Positions 18,810-27,569 of a stretch of 64,000 nt of DNA are shown here, piece after piece. The position numbers and the translations under genes are program-made. The notes under the pieces are model-generated. The model saw only the letters and a program-made list of their open reading frames with translations, was not told where the DNA came from and did not search any database. The stretch comes from Opimibacter sp041746735 (GTDB lineage Bacteria > Bacteroidota > Bacteroidia > Chitinophagales > Saprospiraceae). How positions within the stretch are numbered: position 1 is the stretch's first letter; each line of letters opens with the position of its first letter. The DNA is taken from contig JBGTGP010000032.1 of NCBI GenBank assembly GCA_041746735.1, positions 234,545 through 298,544 of the forward strand, given 5' to 3'.

Positions 18810-20918
18810 CTACTCCCGTATCATGTCCAAAGCTACACCGGCCTCTGTCGTAGGCAGCTTACATGTTTTGTTGCGACAAACGTATATATGTGTTTCACTT
18901 ACAATGAGTTTGTTCTTTAATAGAGGTAAGTCGCCTTCTACGGCTCCTCCCAGAAACACCACATCCGGCAGATAAAGTTTCGAAAGTGCAGCCAGGGGCG
19001 TTTGAAATTGCGAACCGACTATAGCCACTTCTGTAGGGGGTGCCACGATCCCCAGCATGAGAATACACCAATTGCTATAAAAAGAAGGTTGGCTATCCTT
19101 TTCGATTCTGGGCCATACTGTCCTGAACATCCGTTTTGCTCGTTCGCTATAGTCCTCCTGGTAGAGGAGTTCGCCCAAAAGATAAAGATTCCGGGCCATG
19201 ATGCTGTTGCCTGAAGAGATTACGTTGTCGCCGAAATCTATTCGCCTGGCCACCAGAGGCGGATCCAGATCGGAGGTGTAATAAAAGAAACCAGACGGAT
19301 CACCGTCAAAATGAAGCAGCACATGGCCTGTGAGTCCTTTGGCATGATTCAGCCACTCGGTATCAAACGTAATCTGATACAGGGACAGGAATGCCTGTAT
19401 GCAGATCGCATAGTCGTCGAGAAACGCATTGATTGTGGATCTACCGTTCTTGAAATTACGGTCCAGTCTGTAATCCGGTTTGATCAGCTCTCGGACGATA
19501 AATGCGGCGTTTTTCTTTGCCTCCTTCAGATACTCGTCTTTCCCGGTGATGCGCCAGGCATCAATGATGCCCTGCAACATGAGTGCATTCCAGGACGTGA
19601 GGATCTTGTCATCCAATCCGGGTGCAATACGTGTTGATCTCACATTTAGCAAACGCTGGTGAATACCTGAGATTTTTTTCCGGAGCTCATCCTCGGAGAT
19701 ACCAAACCGTTGGGCGAGGTCAGGATAAGAGCGGTGGCGTTGTAGAATATTTTTTTGGTGCTCCCAGTTCCCTTCCGGACGTATATCATTCAGGGCATAA
19801 AACAGATCACGGTCGAGGCCGGCAGGAATGAGGCCATCTAACTCCTCTTTGGTCCACACATAATACCGGCCTTCTTCTCCTTCGCTATCAGCATCGAAAG
19901 AACTATAGTATCCCCCTGATGGATCACTCCAGTATCGCATAACAAAATCGATTGTTTGCTCAGCAATGTTGAGATAATCAGTTTTGCCGGTCCAGGCATA
20001 CGCCTGTGCATAGAGGCTGACGAGTTGTCCATTGTCATACAGCATTTTCTCAAAATGCGGAACCAGCCAGGCTGAATCCGTTGCGTATCGCGCAAAACCT
20101 CCTTCCAACTGATCGTAGATACCGCCCATCATGATCCTGTCAAGTGTGGTAAGGACGAGCGTTCTGGCCCGCTCGTCCTGATATCGCTCTGCATAATGCA
20201 TCAGGAACTGCCCATTGTTGGGCATGGGAAATTTGGGTGCCCCTCTTCGACCCCCCATTTGAGGATCCATCCGGTCCATAAATATTTTTACCGTGGCGTG
20301 GACATCCGATACGCTTATAGTCATCTCCTGTGCTCCTGGTACCTCGTCAAGTCCTGAATCCCGCACACCGGCGACTAGCCGGGTAGCATAGTCTTCCATT
20401 TTTTCAGCTTCTTCGGACCAGGTCTTGCGGAAATACTCCAGGACATCCAGCCATTTACCTTTAGGAAAATAGGTTCCTGCCCACACCGGACGACCGTCGG
20501 GAAGTGCAAAGGAATTTAGGGGCCAGCCACAACTACCTCCGGTTGACAATTGACAGGCGGTCATATAGATGTCGTCTATATCCGGACGCTCTTCTCGATC
20601 TACTTTGATGTTGATAAAATGTTCATTCATCATCCGGGCGACAGTGCTGTCTTCAAAGGACTCATGTTCCATGACATGGCACCAGTGGCAGGAGGAGTAA
20701 CCTATACTGATCAGCAATAATTTGTTCTCTTTCCTTGCTCTTTCCAAAGCTTCTTCACCCCAGGGATACCAGTCTACCGGATTATGCGCATGTTGGAGCA
20801 GATACGGACTGGACTCATCAATGAGTTTATTGGTGTACGGGTGTGACATTTTTGAGGATTGTTGACAGCCTGACCATCCTGCGAGGCTCAGTGAGAGTAA
20901 AAGCATTGATCTGATCAA
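18810..20918 (-). CDS. DUF255 thioredoxin-domain lipoprotein (YyaL/SSP411 family)
   Basis: A 702-aa protein. An N-terminal thioredoxin-like DUF255 domain (residues 25-190) has the signature NPVDWYPWGEEAL and a CxxC at Cys77-Cys80 (YSSCHWCHVM). It is followed by a long (alpha/alpha)6-type domain resembling N-acylglucosamine 2-epimerase or cellobiose-epimerase folds. The first codon is a TTG at 20918, giving a short signal and a lipobox-like Cys18 (LAGWSGC); the ATG at 20906 would remove the positively charged start. Relatives include human spermatogenesis-associated protein 20; the biochemical role is not established. A mini-ORF and a terminator lie 100-190 bp upstream on the same strand and could form a leader. 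Confidence 0.85.
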   Translation of the reverse strand: MIRSMLLLSLSLAGWSGCQQSSKMSHPYTNKLIDESSPYLLQHAHNPVDWYPWGEEALERARKENKLLLISIGYSSCHWCHVMEHESFEDSTVARMMNEHFINIKVDREERPDIDDIYMTACQLSTGGSCGWPLNSFALPDGRPVWAGTYFPKGKWLDVLEYFRKTWSEEAEKMEDYATRLVAGVRDSGLDEVPGAQEMTISVSDVHATVKIFMDRMDPQMGGRRGAPKFPMPNNGQFLMHYAERYQDERARTLVLTTLDRIMMGGIYDQLEGGFARYATDSAWLVPHFEKMLYDNGQLVSLYAQAYAWTGKTDYLNIAEQTIDFVMRYWSDPSGGYYSSFDADSEGEEGRYYVWTKEELDGLIPAGLDRDLFYALNDIRPEGNWEHQKNILQRHRSYPDLAQRFGISEDELRKKISGIHQRLLNVRSTRIAPGLDDKILTSWNALMLQGIIDAWRITGKDEYLKEAKKNAAFIVRELIKPDYRLDRNFKNGRSTINAFLDDYAICIQAFLSLYQITFDTEWLNHAKGLTGHVLLHFDGDPSGFFYYTSDLDPPLVARRIDFGDNVISSGNSIMARNLYLLGELLYQEDYSERAKRMFRTVWPRIEKDSQPSFYSNWCILMLGIVAPPTEVAIVGSQFQTPLAALSKLYLPDVVFLGGAVEGDLPLLKNKLIVSETHIYVCRNKTCKLPTTEAGVALDMIRE

Positions 20919-21017
20919 GGCTGCGTGATTGAGGAATGGAGGAAACGTTTGGTAAAAGTAAGGGAATCCGGATGAATGGGAGCAACTGGAATGGTGTTGT
21001 CGTTGGAATATGGGAAA

Positions 21018-21054
21018 TAAAAAAAACCACCCCCGTCAGATGAAAGAGGTGGCC
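21018..21054 (-). terminator. Intrinsic terminator or attenuator upstream of the DUF255 gene
   Basis: Reading the minus strand, CCACC (21052-21048) pairs with GGTGG (21031-21027) and is followed by eight or more T residues. There is no T run on the plus strand, so it acts leftward. It lies about 100 bp before the DUF255 start and just after a 14-codon ORF, so it may end a small RNA or attenuate the DUF255 transcript. Confidence 0.65.
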
Positions 21055-21066
21055 TTCAGATTGGTT

Positions 21067-21111
21067 TTAACAGATCGCAATGGCGATTTCTGCTCCTTGT
21101 GCAAAATACAT
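21067..21111 (-). other. Candidate 14-codon leader ORF (MYFAQGAEIAIAIC)
   Basis: ATG at 21111-21109, stop at 21069-21067. The peptide is hydrophobic, with an alternating AEIAIAIC end, and stops 13 nt before the terminator stem. It has no convincing ribosome-binding site. I cannot show that it is translated; the claim rests on its position between a divergent promoter region and the terminator. Confidence 0.3.
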
Positions 21112-21134
21112 ACCAAAAAACAAATACGTGGATT

Positions 21135-21163
21135 TTTGCTTGACTTAATTTAGTGCATCTTTG
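21135..21163 (+). promoter_or_regulatory. Candidate promoter of purM (TTTG-N17-CATCTTTG)
   Basis: TTTG at 21135-21138 and CATCTTTG at 21156-21163 are one mismatch and about two bases of spacing away from the Bacteroidota consensus. The ATG at 21172 follows by 8 nt, so a transcript from here would be nearly leaderless. Confidence 0.35.
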
Positions 21164-21171
21164 CCTTTGCC

Positions 21172-22368
21172 ATGTCGCCAGAAACCAATAAATACGATAA
21201 ACGGGGAGTGTCCGCTTCTAAAAGTGAAGTGCATCATGCTATCCGCCATTTAGATAAAGGACTCTATCCCAATGCATTCTGTAAGATCTTGCCAGATGTG
21301 GTCGGTAGTGATCCGGAGTATTGCAATATCATGCATGCCGATACTGCCGGCACGAAAACGAGCCTGGCCTATTTGTACTGGAAAGAAACAGGAGATCTTT
21401 CGGTTTGGCGCGGCATAGCCCAAGATGCGCTTGTGATGAATGTGGATGATATGGCTTGTGTAGGTTGTTTGGACAATATCATCATTTCCTCCACGATTGC
21501 CCGGAACAAACATCTGATCCCGGGAGAAATCATCGAGGAGATCATTAATGGTACGCTCGAGTTTCTGGAGCGAATGGATCAACGAGGCATTTCCATCAAG
21601 CATGCCGGGGGAGAGACAGCAGATACCGGGGATATCGTCAGGACGATTGATGTCGGTATAACAGCTTTTGGACGGATGTCCCGCAAAGAGGTCATTGTAA
21701 ATCAAATCAAGCCAGGAGCAGTCATTATCGGACTCGCTTCAGACGGCAAAGCGGAGTATGAGGCAGCCTACAACAGTGGTATTGGCAGTAACGGTCTGAC
21801 ATCTGCACGCCATGATATGCTTCACCATAGCTATGCGGCACAGTATCCTGAATCGTTCAGCCCGGAGACTGACCTTCGATATGTATATGCAGGACCATGG
21901 CGGCTCACCGATACCATTGATGTCGCAGAAGAAAATATCCCCATTGGTAAGTTGTTGTTGTCTCCCACGCGTACGTATCTCCCGATTCTGATGCCACTCA
22001 TCCGCGAATACCGAAAGGATATTCAGGGGATCATTCATTGTACCGGCGGCGCGTACAGCAAAGTGCTTAAATTTCTCTCACCTGGTCTGGCTGTGCATAT
22101 TGACACTGTACCACCTGTACCTGTACTCTTTGACCTGATCCGGCAAGCTTCGGGCACCTCGCTTGCGGAGATGTACAAAGTATTTAACATGGGGATTCGG
22201 ATGTTGCTTTTTGTAGATAAGCCCGCTGCATCGAAAGTCCTGGACCTTGCTTCCGCTTTTGGTGTCAAGGCATCACTCCTCGGCGAAGTGCGACGTTCGG
22301 ATGATGGTGCAAGGGTAGTCATACAGACAGGTGTTGAGGCAGAGCCAGTGGTGGAATACAGGCAATAG
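21172..22368 (+). CDS. purM: Phosphoribosylformylglycinamidine cyclo-ligase (AIR synthetase)
   Basis: A 398-aa enzyme that closes the imidazole ring of AIR from FGAM and ATP in purine synthesis. The N-terminus KYDKRGVSASKSEVHHAI and the ATP/metal segment MHADTAGTKTSLAYLYWKE are typical of the longer Bacteroidota PurM type. VMNVDDMACVGCLDN is the conserved acidic loop, and KHAGGETADTGDI the glycine loop. In the C-terminal half, GLASDGKAEYE and IIHCTGGAYSKVLKF line the dimer cleft. Length is about 50 residues above E. coli PurM, normal for this group. It is monocistronic and followed by repeat DNA. Confidence 0.92.
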   Translation: MSPETNKYDKRGVSASKSEVHHAIRHLDKGLYPNAFCKILPDVVGSDPEYCNIMHADTAGTKTSLAYLYWKETGDLSVWRGIAQDALVMNVDDMACVGCLDNIIISSTIARNKHLIPGEIIEEIINGTLEFLERMDQRGISIKHAGGETADTGDIVRTIDVGITAFGRMSRKEVIVNQIKPGAVIIGLASDGKAEYEAAYNSGIGSNGLTSARHDMLHHSYAAQYPESFSPETDLRYVYAGPWRLTDTIDVAEENIPIGKLLLSPTRTYLPILMPLIREYRKDIQGIIHCTGGAYSKVLKFLSPGLAVHIDTVPPVPVLFDLIRQASGTSLAEMYKVFNMGIRMLLFVDKPAASKVLDLASAFGVKASLLGEVRRSDDGARVVIQTGVEAEPVVEYRQ

Positions 22369-22387
22369 GCTAGTGAGTGGTGAGTGG

Positions 22388-22560
22388 TGAGTGGGGTGCT
22401 TCGACCCGCTTGACACATCCTCGTGCTACAGCTCAGCAACCGTGGTGAGTGGGGTGCTTCGACCCGCTTGACACATCCTCGTGCTACAGCTCAGCAACCG
22501 TGGTGAGTGGGGTGCTTCGACCCGCTTGACACATCCTCGTGCTACAGCTCAGCAACCGTG
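22388..22560. repeat. 58-bp tandem repeat, three copies (array 1)
   Basis: The GCTTCGACCCGCTTGACACA core recurs at 22398, 22456 and 22514, an exact 58-bp period. Each unit also carries GCTACAGCTCAGCAACCGTG and is preceded by TGAGTGG heptamers. The same three-copy array occurs at 41068-41245 in the same orientation. It directly follows purM. Confidence 0.95.
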
Positions 22561-22582
22561 ATGAGTGGTGAATTGTGAGTGG

Positions 22583-22637
22583 TCTCTTTACCTTTTACCC
22601 TTCACCTTTTACCCAACTTGCGCGCAGAACGCGCAAG
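22583..22637. repeat. TTTACC-type tract followed by a CTTGCGCG hairpin
   Basis: A pyrimidine tract made of TTTACC/CTTTTACCC heptamer-like units is followed by a perfect 8-bp hairpin: CTTGCGCG at 22617-22624, loop CAGAA, CGCGCAAG at 22630-22637. The same combination is found at 63853-63890. Confidence 0.85.
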
Positions 22638-22688
22638 AAGAGAGTAAGAACAAAAATCCCCTGACGAAGTCATATCATACGATCCGGA

Positions 22689-23129
22689 CTACATCCGCTC
22701 CGCGTTCAGGATCACGTAGTTGAGCGACGTTGTATTGCTGTCATGCAATTCCAGCTTACCCTTAAAGGTCAGAATCTCATCGGTTTGATACCGGCGTATG
22801 GACTTCGGATGCAGACGCAATTCAGCCACTGTCTCAGGTCCTGAACCTCCGCAAAAAAAACAACTGGCCATCGGATTGCGGGAGATCACATACTGGGTGC
22901 CCAACGGATCCAGTGGAATGATATATCCCCGGATCAAGATCTCCTTTCCATCCAGTGCTTTGACGGAAGGACCGAAACTCGCTTCCAATAATTCTATACC
23001 TGCCTCGGGGGAATATTTTTTTGAAAACTGTACATCCGTCAACTGATCCCAGGTGACCAGTTGTTGCGCTACTGAGACCGGGGGCACCGCTACGAAAAGC
23101 CACAGTATCAAACCGAAAGGTAACGTCAT
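22689..23129 (-). CDS. Secreted DUF3299-type protein
   Basis: A 146-aa protein from the ATG at 23129, which starts a signal peptide (MTLPFGLILWLFVAVPPVSVAQ). The frame is open to 23300, but that extension would run into the neighbouring divergent promoter region. The mature part has the DUF3299 pattern: VKALDGKEILIRGYIIPLD near residue 57 and a CxxC in ASCFFCGGSGPETV near 88, then a small beta-barrel-like end (LTFKGKLELHDSNTTSLNY). The domain is found in periplasmic and lipoprotein partners of exporters, but no biochemical role is established. It is divergent from the deacylase gene. Confidence 0.75.
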   Translation of the reverse strand: MTLPFGLILWLFVAVPPVSVAQQLVTWDQLTDVQFSKKYSPEAGIELLEASFGPSVKALDGKEILIRGYIIPLDPLGTQYVISRNPMASCFFCGGSGPETVAELRLHPKSIRRYQTDEILTFKGKLELHDSNTTSLNYVILNAERM

Positions 23130-23239
23130 CTTCACGTCCAACAAACGAAGGGTCCTGGCAAATAGTTGCCAGAAGAAAAGGTAAAGCCAAAATCGCTGTA
23201 TCGATGTAAAAGTAACTTTCGGATATTGAGCCTTGATCC

Positions 23240-24349
23240 ATGCTACTGTTTCGAATATATATATTCCTTTGGATGTTGGGAGCGGTTTTTCCGGTGACAT
23301 CCCTCATCGGGCAATCCCGTTTGACCGATGATCTCTATCTGCGGGCTGCATACCGGAAGGGGGTGGTCATGCCTGAATATTCCCTCTTCACCTACCTGGT
23401 GGAGGAGTATGTGACCTCGTTTGAGCTGACCTTGTCACGGCAGTCCTACGGACGTACATATTGGAATCAAATGTTCAGCTATCCTGAATATGGTATTGCC
23501 ATTCAGTATGCAACCCTGGGCAACCGGGACGTCTTTGGACAGGGAATCAGTTTGTTTCCCTTCTTTTATGTTCCGATCGTACAGGCAGGAAAATTTTCAC
23601 TGATCAACAAAACAGGACTGGGATTAGGTTGGGTCACTAAAAAATATGACATCATCTCCAATCCTGAAAATGTAGCGATGGGATCTTATCTCAATCTGCA
23701 TTTCAACATAGAGCTCGCCGCCCAGTATGAGATCAGGCCCGGTATAGGTCTGGTGACCGGGCTTGCGTTTGATCATTTGTCTAATGGTAATTACGCTGAG
23801 CCCAATCTGGGCATCAATTATATCACTGCCTATGGCGGGCTGAAGTACCTGATCGGAGAGCAAAGGGAAAAAATCCGGCATTATATTCCGCAGCACATTT
23901 CTCAAACCGAAACCTTTGCCATTGCCTCATTCAGCACCAAGCATGCACGGTCACTGCAGGACCGGAAATTTATGGCTACCTCCCTTTCCGTGGGGCTGAA
24001 GAAGAGATGGTGGCGCACTTTTACGCCGGGGATCGGAGCGGATATCTTTTTTGACACCGCTACAAAAACTGAAATGCGGGCCTTTACGACCACACCTCAC
24101 CGGAGTATTCACAATTTTAAAACCGGGTTGCATCTCTCTCAGGAACTGGTCTATGGGCGCTTTAGGGTGGGGCTTCAGGAGGGGCTCTATCTGGTGTTGC
24201 AGGATCAGGCGTTCAACAAGACCATGTACAACAGGCTCACGATCCGGCATGATTTGGGACGAAATATTTTTGCCCAGATCAACATGAGATCTCACCTGGT
24301 GGTATTGGATGCCATAGAATTTGGAATCGGGTATTCCGGGCGATCATGA
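23240..24349 (+). CDS. PagL-like acyloxyacyl hydrolase (lipid A 3-O-deacylase family)
   Basis: A 369-aa outer-membrane barrel protein. After the signal peptide (core IFLWMLGAVFPVTSLIG) come alternating beta-strand segments. The family motif FDHLSNGNY gives the catalytic His179 and Ser181, followed by EPNLGINY, as in PagL (His-Ser-Glu triad). PagL removes the 3-O-acyl chain from lipid A, so this enzyme probably remodels the outer leaflet. It is longer than PagL (about 170 aa); residues 230-369 form a further beta-rich region. It overlaps the next gene by ATGA (24346-24349). Confidence 0.8.
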   Translation: MLLFRIYIFLWMLGAVFPVTSLIGQSRLTDDLYLRAAYRKGVVMPEYSLFTYLVEEYVTSFELTLSRQSYGRTYWNQMFSYPEYGIAIQYATLGNRDVFGQGISLFPFFYVPIVQAGKFSLINKTGLGLGWVTKKYDIISNPENVAMGSYLNLHFNIELAAQYEIRPGIGLVTGLAFDHLSNGNYAEPNLGINYITAYGGLKYLIGEQREKIRHYIPQHISQTETFAIASFSTKHARSLQDRKFMATSLSVGLKKRWWRTFTPGIGADIFFDTATKTEMRAFTTTPHRSIHNFKTGLHLSQELVYGRFRVGLQEGLYLVLQDQAFNKTMYNRLTIRHDLGRNIFAQINMRSHLVVLDAIEFGIGYSGRS

Positions 24350-25086
24350 AAAACAGCCTGCATTATATATCCTGTTTCAGTTGGATGATGCTGATGATAG
24401 CGTCAGTCCTGACACCCGGATGTTCCGGTGAACCCGCACCGCAGGTTCATCTGGTGTATACGTTGCCGGAATGCAGGGAGATCGAGATATTATCCGTGTT
24501 TGATGTGGACATCCGGCAGGGTGAAGCGTATCAACTTGAGGTCATTGGGCCTGAGGATGTAGCTGAAGCCGTGGAATATTCCCTTCAAGGTGACACGCTC
24601 CGGATCATCAATACATTCGGTTCCCGTTGGCTGCAACCGGGCCACCAACGCATCCGCTTGATCATCACGTTCAAGAACCTGGAACGACTCTATGCCAAAG
24701 AAACATGCTCTGTCAATTCACTCAATACGATCCGGGAAGATCATTTTACGCTGACGCTGAGTGGTAAGCTCAATTTCGGACGACTGGATGTAGACTGCAA
24801 CTTATTTTCCTATTACAATTCAGGGCCTACGGGTGGCAAAGTTGAGGTGAGTGGATATGCTCACCAGATGCGGGTCTATATTGGTTCGCTGATGGAGATC
24901 GAGGCGCGGGATCTTGTGAATGATTTTACACTCATCGAGACTGGATCGAAGGGGCATGTCCATGTGGCGCCATCTTCACGGCTAGACTATACGATCACCG
25001 GTACTGGAAATATTTATTTGTACAGCAACCCTGCGGAAGTCCAGGAGGGGATGATCACTTCGACGGGTCGACTCATCCGTCTGTAA
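24346..25086 (+). CDS. DUF2807-type lipoprotein (head GIN domain)
   Basis: A 246-aa lipoprotein: hydrophobic N-terminus with lipobox LTPGC (Cys26), then a right-handed beta-helix-like body with the repeated pattern hydrophobic-x-gly of DUF2807 (LTLSGKLNFGRLDVDCN, then KVEVSGYAHQMRVYIGS, then DYTITGTGNIYLYSNP). Such proteins are common in Bacteroidota; their role is unknown. Translation is coupled to the deacylase by a 4-bp overlap, which suggests a joint envelope function. The gene is convergent with pyrH, with 3 bp between the stops. Confidence 0.75.
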   Translation: MKNSLHYISCFSWMMLMIASVLTPGCSGEPAPQVHLVYTLPECREIEILSVFDVDIRQGEAYQLEVIGPEDVAEAVEYSLQGDTLRIINTFGSRWLQPGHQRIRLIITFKNLERLYAKETCSVNSLNTIREDHFTLTLSGKLNFGRLDVDCNLFSYYNSGPTGGKVEVSGYAHQMRVYIGSLMEIEARDLVNDFTLIETGSKGHVHVAPSSRLDYTITGTGNIYLYSNPAEVQEGMITSTGRLIRL

Positions 25087-25089
25087 AGA

Positions 25090-25800
25090 TCAGTCACTGA
25101 CCAGCGTACCCAAAGGTTCACCCTGGATGATACGCAGAAGGTTTCCCGGGGTATTGATATTAAAGACGATGATCGGCAGATTATTCTCCTGACAGAGTGT
25201 AAAGGCGGTCATGTCCATGACACCGAGACCGTCGCGGATTACTTTTGAAAATGAGATCTGATCAATTTTTACAGCATCCTTATTTTTCTCGGGATCGGAA
25301 GTGTAAATACCATCGACCCGGGTGCCTTTGAGAATGACATCTGCATTGATTTCATTAGCCCGCAAAGCGGCTGCGCTGTCGGTGGTAAAATAGGGATTGC
25401 CGGTGCCGGCACTAAAGATGACGACTCTGTGCTTTTCCAGATGCCGGATGGCCCGACGGCGGATATAGGGTTCGGCGATAGCTTTCATCTCGATGGCCGA
25501 AATCAGACGCGTAAAGAGACCGGCGTGCTCCATGGCACTCTGGAGAGCCATGCCATTGATTACAGTCGCAAGCATGCCCATGTAATCGCCTTGAACTTTT
25601 TCGATTCCGGTGGCTTCCGCTTGCAGGCCGCGAAAGATATTGCCACCCCCGATGACGATCGCAACTTCCACACCCAGATCCGTGATCGTTTTGATCTCCT
25701 CAGCATAATGTTTCAATTGTTGCGGATGAATACCATAGGCCTGGTCGCCCATCAGGGATTCGCCACTCAGTTTTAACAACACTCTTTTAAACCTGGCCAT
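25090..25800 (-). CDS. pyrH: Uridylate kinase (UMP kinase)
   Basis: A 236-aa amino-acid-kinase-fold enzyme phosphorylating UMP to UDP, allosterically controlled by GTP and UTP in many bacteria. The start MARFKRVLLKLSGESLMGDQ, the glycine loop VIGGGNIFRG near residue 52, DYMGMLATVINGMALQ near 72, SAGTGNPYFTTDSAAALRA near 133 and KGTRVDGIYTSDPEKN near 160 are all family marks. Length is normal. It lies downstream of tsf across a terminator, so it probably has its own promoter or depends on read-through. Confidence 0.96.
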   Translation of the reverse strand: MARFKRVLLKLSGESLMGDQAYGIHPQQLKHYAEEIKTITDLGVEVAIVIGGGNIFRGLQAEATGIEKVQGDYMGMLATVINGMALQSAMEHAGLFTRLISAIEMKAIAEPYIRRRAIRHLEKHRVVIFSAGTGNPYFTTDSAAALRANEINADVILKGTRVDGIYTSDPEKNKDAVKIDQISFSKVIRDGLGVMDMTAFTLCQENNLPIIVFNINTPGNLLRIIQGEPLGTLVSD

Positions 25801-25867
25801 GATCGTTTATCGGTACGAATTTACTTTGCTTTTCAATATATTCCTCCGAAAGGAATGCGTGTACACT

Positions 25868-25899
25868 AAAAAGGCGAATCATCGCTGACTCGCCTTTTT
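25868..25899 (-). terminator. Intrinsic terminator of the rplM-rpsI-rpsB-tsf operon
   Basis: Ten-base arms AAAAAGGCGA (25868-25877) and TCGCCTTTTT (25890-25899) form a hairpin ending in a U-run on either strand. It lies 13 nt beyond the tsf stop on the minus strand and is the natural end of the operon. Confidence 0.88.
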
Positions 25900-25911
25900 A
25901 TTTCATGAAGT

Positions 25912-26742
25912 CTACCCTAACTTGACATGTTTGAAACCCGTCACGGTCAAATCCTTGTCCTGACTTCTAAGATAGCCGTCGACCGAAAGGCTATTGTCTT
26001 TGACAAAGGCCTGGGCGAGGAGGGTATTCTCTTTGAAAAATTTGTTGAGTTTCCCCATGGCGATCTTTTCCAGCATTTCTTCAGGCTTGCCTTCCTGGCG
26101 GGCCAATTCTTTCCCAATCTCGATTTCTTTCTCGACAATCGAAGCATCGACACCGTCTTTATCCAGTGCGACGGGTTTCATGGCGGCGACCTGCATGGCG
26201 ACGTCCCGTCCGGCATCTTTAAATTTCGCATCAGTCTGATTCAGGCCTAACAGTACACCGGCTTTGTAACCCATGTGAATGTAAGAGACGACCTGAGGCG
26301 CTTCGATACGCTCATAATCCGCCAGTTCGATCTTCTCGCCGATCACACCTACCTGTTCGGAAACTTTCTCTCCGATGGTAATCGTTTGATACGGGGTCTG
26401 GAGCAGTGCTGCCAGATCGGCTGGAAAAGAATCAAGGGCGATCTGCGCAAATTCTTTGGCGAGATTGACGAAGTCTTCATTTTTGGCTACAAAGTCAGTT
26501 TCGGAGCTCAGGCGGATGACTACACCTTTTGTGGCATCGGGTGAAACAAGTGCATACACAACGCCTTCTTTGGCTTCGCGATCAGCGCGTTTGACCGAAA
26601 GTTTCTGGCCTTTGAGGCGCAGGATCTCGATCGCTTTTTCCATATCTCCGTTGGCTTCGGTCAGGGCTGATTTGCAGTCCATCATACCGGCGCCGGTCAT
26701 TTCACGGAGGTTTTTTACATCAGTTGCAGATATTGTACTCAT
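25912..26742 (-). CDS. tsf: Translation elongation factor Ts
   Basis: A 276-aa guanine-nucleotide exchange factor for EF-Tu. The UBA-like N-terminus has VKNLREMTGAGMMDCKSAL, followed by GDMEKAIEILRLKG; the conserved EF-Tu contact SSETDFVAKNEDF is near residue 79. Two dimerisation subdomains follow, ending DLTVTGFKHVKLG. Last gene of the operon; the spacer to rpsB is 59 bp. Confidence 0.97.
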   Translation of the reverse strand: MSTISATDVKNLREMTGAGMMDCKSALTEANGDMEKAIEILRLKGQKLSVKRADREAKEGVVYALVSPDATKGVVIRLSSETDFVAKNEDFVNLAKEFAQIALDSFPADLAALLQTPYQTITIGEKVSEQVGVIGEKIELADYERIEAPQVVSYIHMGYKAGVLLGLNQTDAKFKDAGRDVAMQVAAMKPVALDKDGVDASIVEKEIEIGKELARQEGKPEEMLEKIAMGKLNKFFKENTLLAQAFVKDNSLSVDGYLRSQDKDLTVTGFKHVKLG

Positions 26743-26801
26743 GATTGTTTTCGTGTTATCAAAAAAGGTGTTTCACAATAGGTGATGCCGGTGGAACCGG
26801 T

Positions 26802-27530
26802 TTAGGCAGAAGCCGCTACTTCGGCTACTTCTTCCCGCTCCTTACCCCGTTCAGCCAGCCCTTCTTTAATGGCATTGGTAATGTACTGGGTAATGTAGGT
26901 AATGGATTTGGAAGAGTCGTCATTGGCCGGGATAGCAAAATCCACCAAATTGGGATCGCCGTTGGTATCTACCATGGCGTAGGTTTTGATGCCCAGCTTT
27001 TTGGCTTCTGCCAGTGCGAGGTGCTCCCGTCCGATATCCACGATAAAAATGGCGTGCGGCAGGCGATTGATATCCGATATACCACCGAGCACTTTATTGA
27101 GTTTGTTCATCTCACGGGTCAGTGTCAGCCTTTCTTTCTTCGTGGTACTGGACAGTGTGCCATCCGTCAGCATGAGCTCCAGATTGTTCATCTTTTTGAC
27201 AGAGCGTCGGATTGTGGCAAAATTGGTCATCATACCTCCCAGCCAACGGTCGGTGACATAGGGCATGTTGACGGTTTTGGCTGCAGCGGCTATAATCTCC
27301 CGGGCCTGCTTCTTGGTCGCCACAAAAAGGATCTTCTTACCGGATTTGGCGAGAGCTTTCATGGACAGTGCAGCCTTCTCCAGATTTTCAGCGGTTCGAT
27401 TGAGATCGATGATATGAATCCCTTTGCGTTCCATGAAGATGTACTGACGCATTTTCGGATTCCACTTGCTGCGCATGTGTCCGAAATGAACGCCAGCTTC
27501 CAATAAGTCCTGATATGATGGTTTATCCAT
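26802..27530 (-). CDS. rpsB: 30S ribosomal protein S2
   Basis: A 242-aa protein of the small subunit. It starts MDKPSYQDLLEAGVHFGHM, with WNPKMRQYIFMERKGIHIID, the coiled-coil arm near residues 100-150, and the conserved PNLVDFAIPANDDSSKSI near 192. The rpsB-tsf pair is a standard arrangement. Confidence 0.98.
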   Translation of the reverse strand: MDKPSYQDLLEAGVHFGHMRSKWNPKMRQYIFMERKGIHIIDLNRTAENLEKAALSMKALAKSGKKILFVATKKQAREIIAAAAKTVNMPYVTDRWLGGMMTNFATIRRSVKKMNNLELMLTDGTLSSTTKKERLTLTREMNKLNKVLGGISDINRLPHAIFIVDIGREHLALAEAKKLGIKTYAMVDTNGDPNLVDFAIPANDDSSKSITYITQYITNAIKEGLAERGKEREEVAEVAASA

Positions 27531-27569
27531 GATGGATGTGTTGAATGGTTAGTGAAAGAATAGGGTGAA

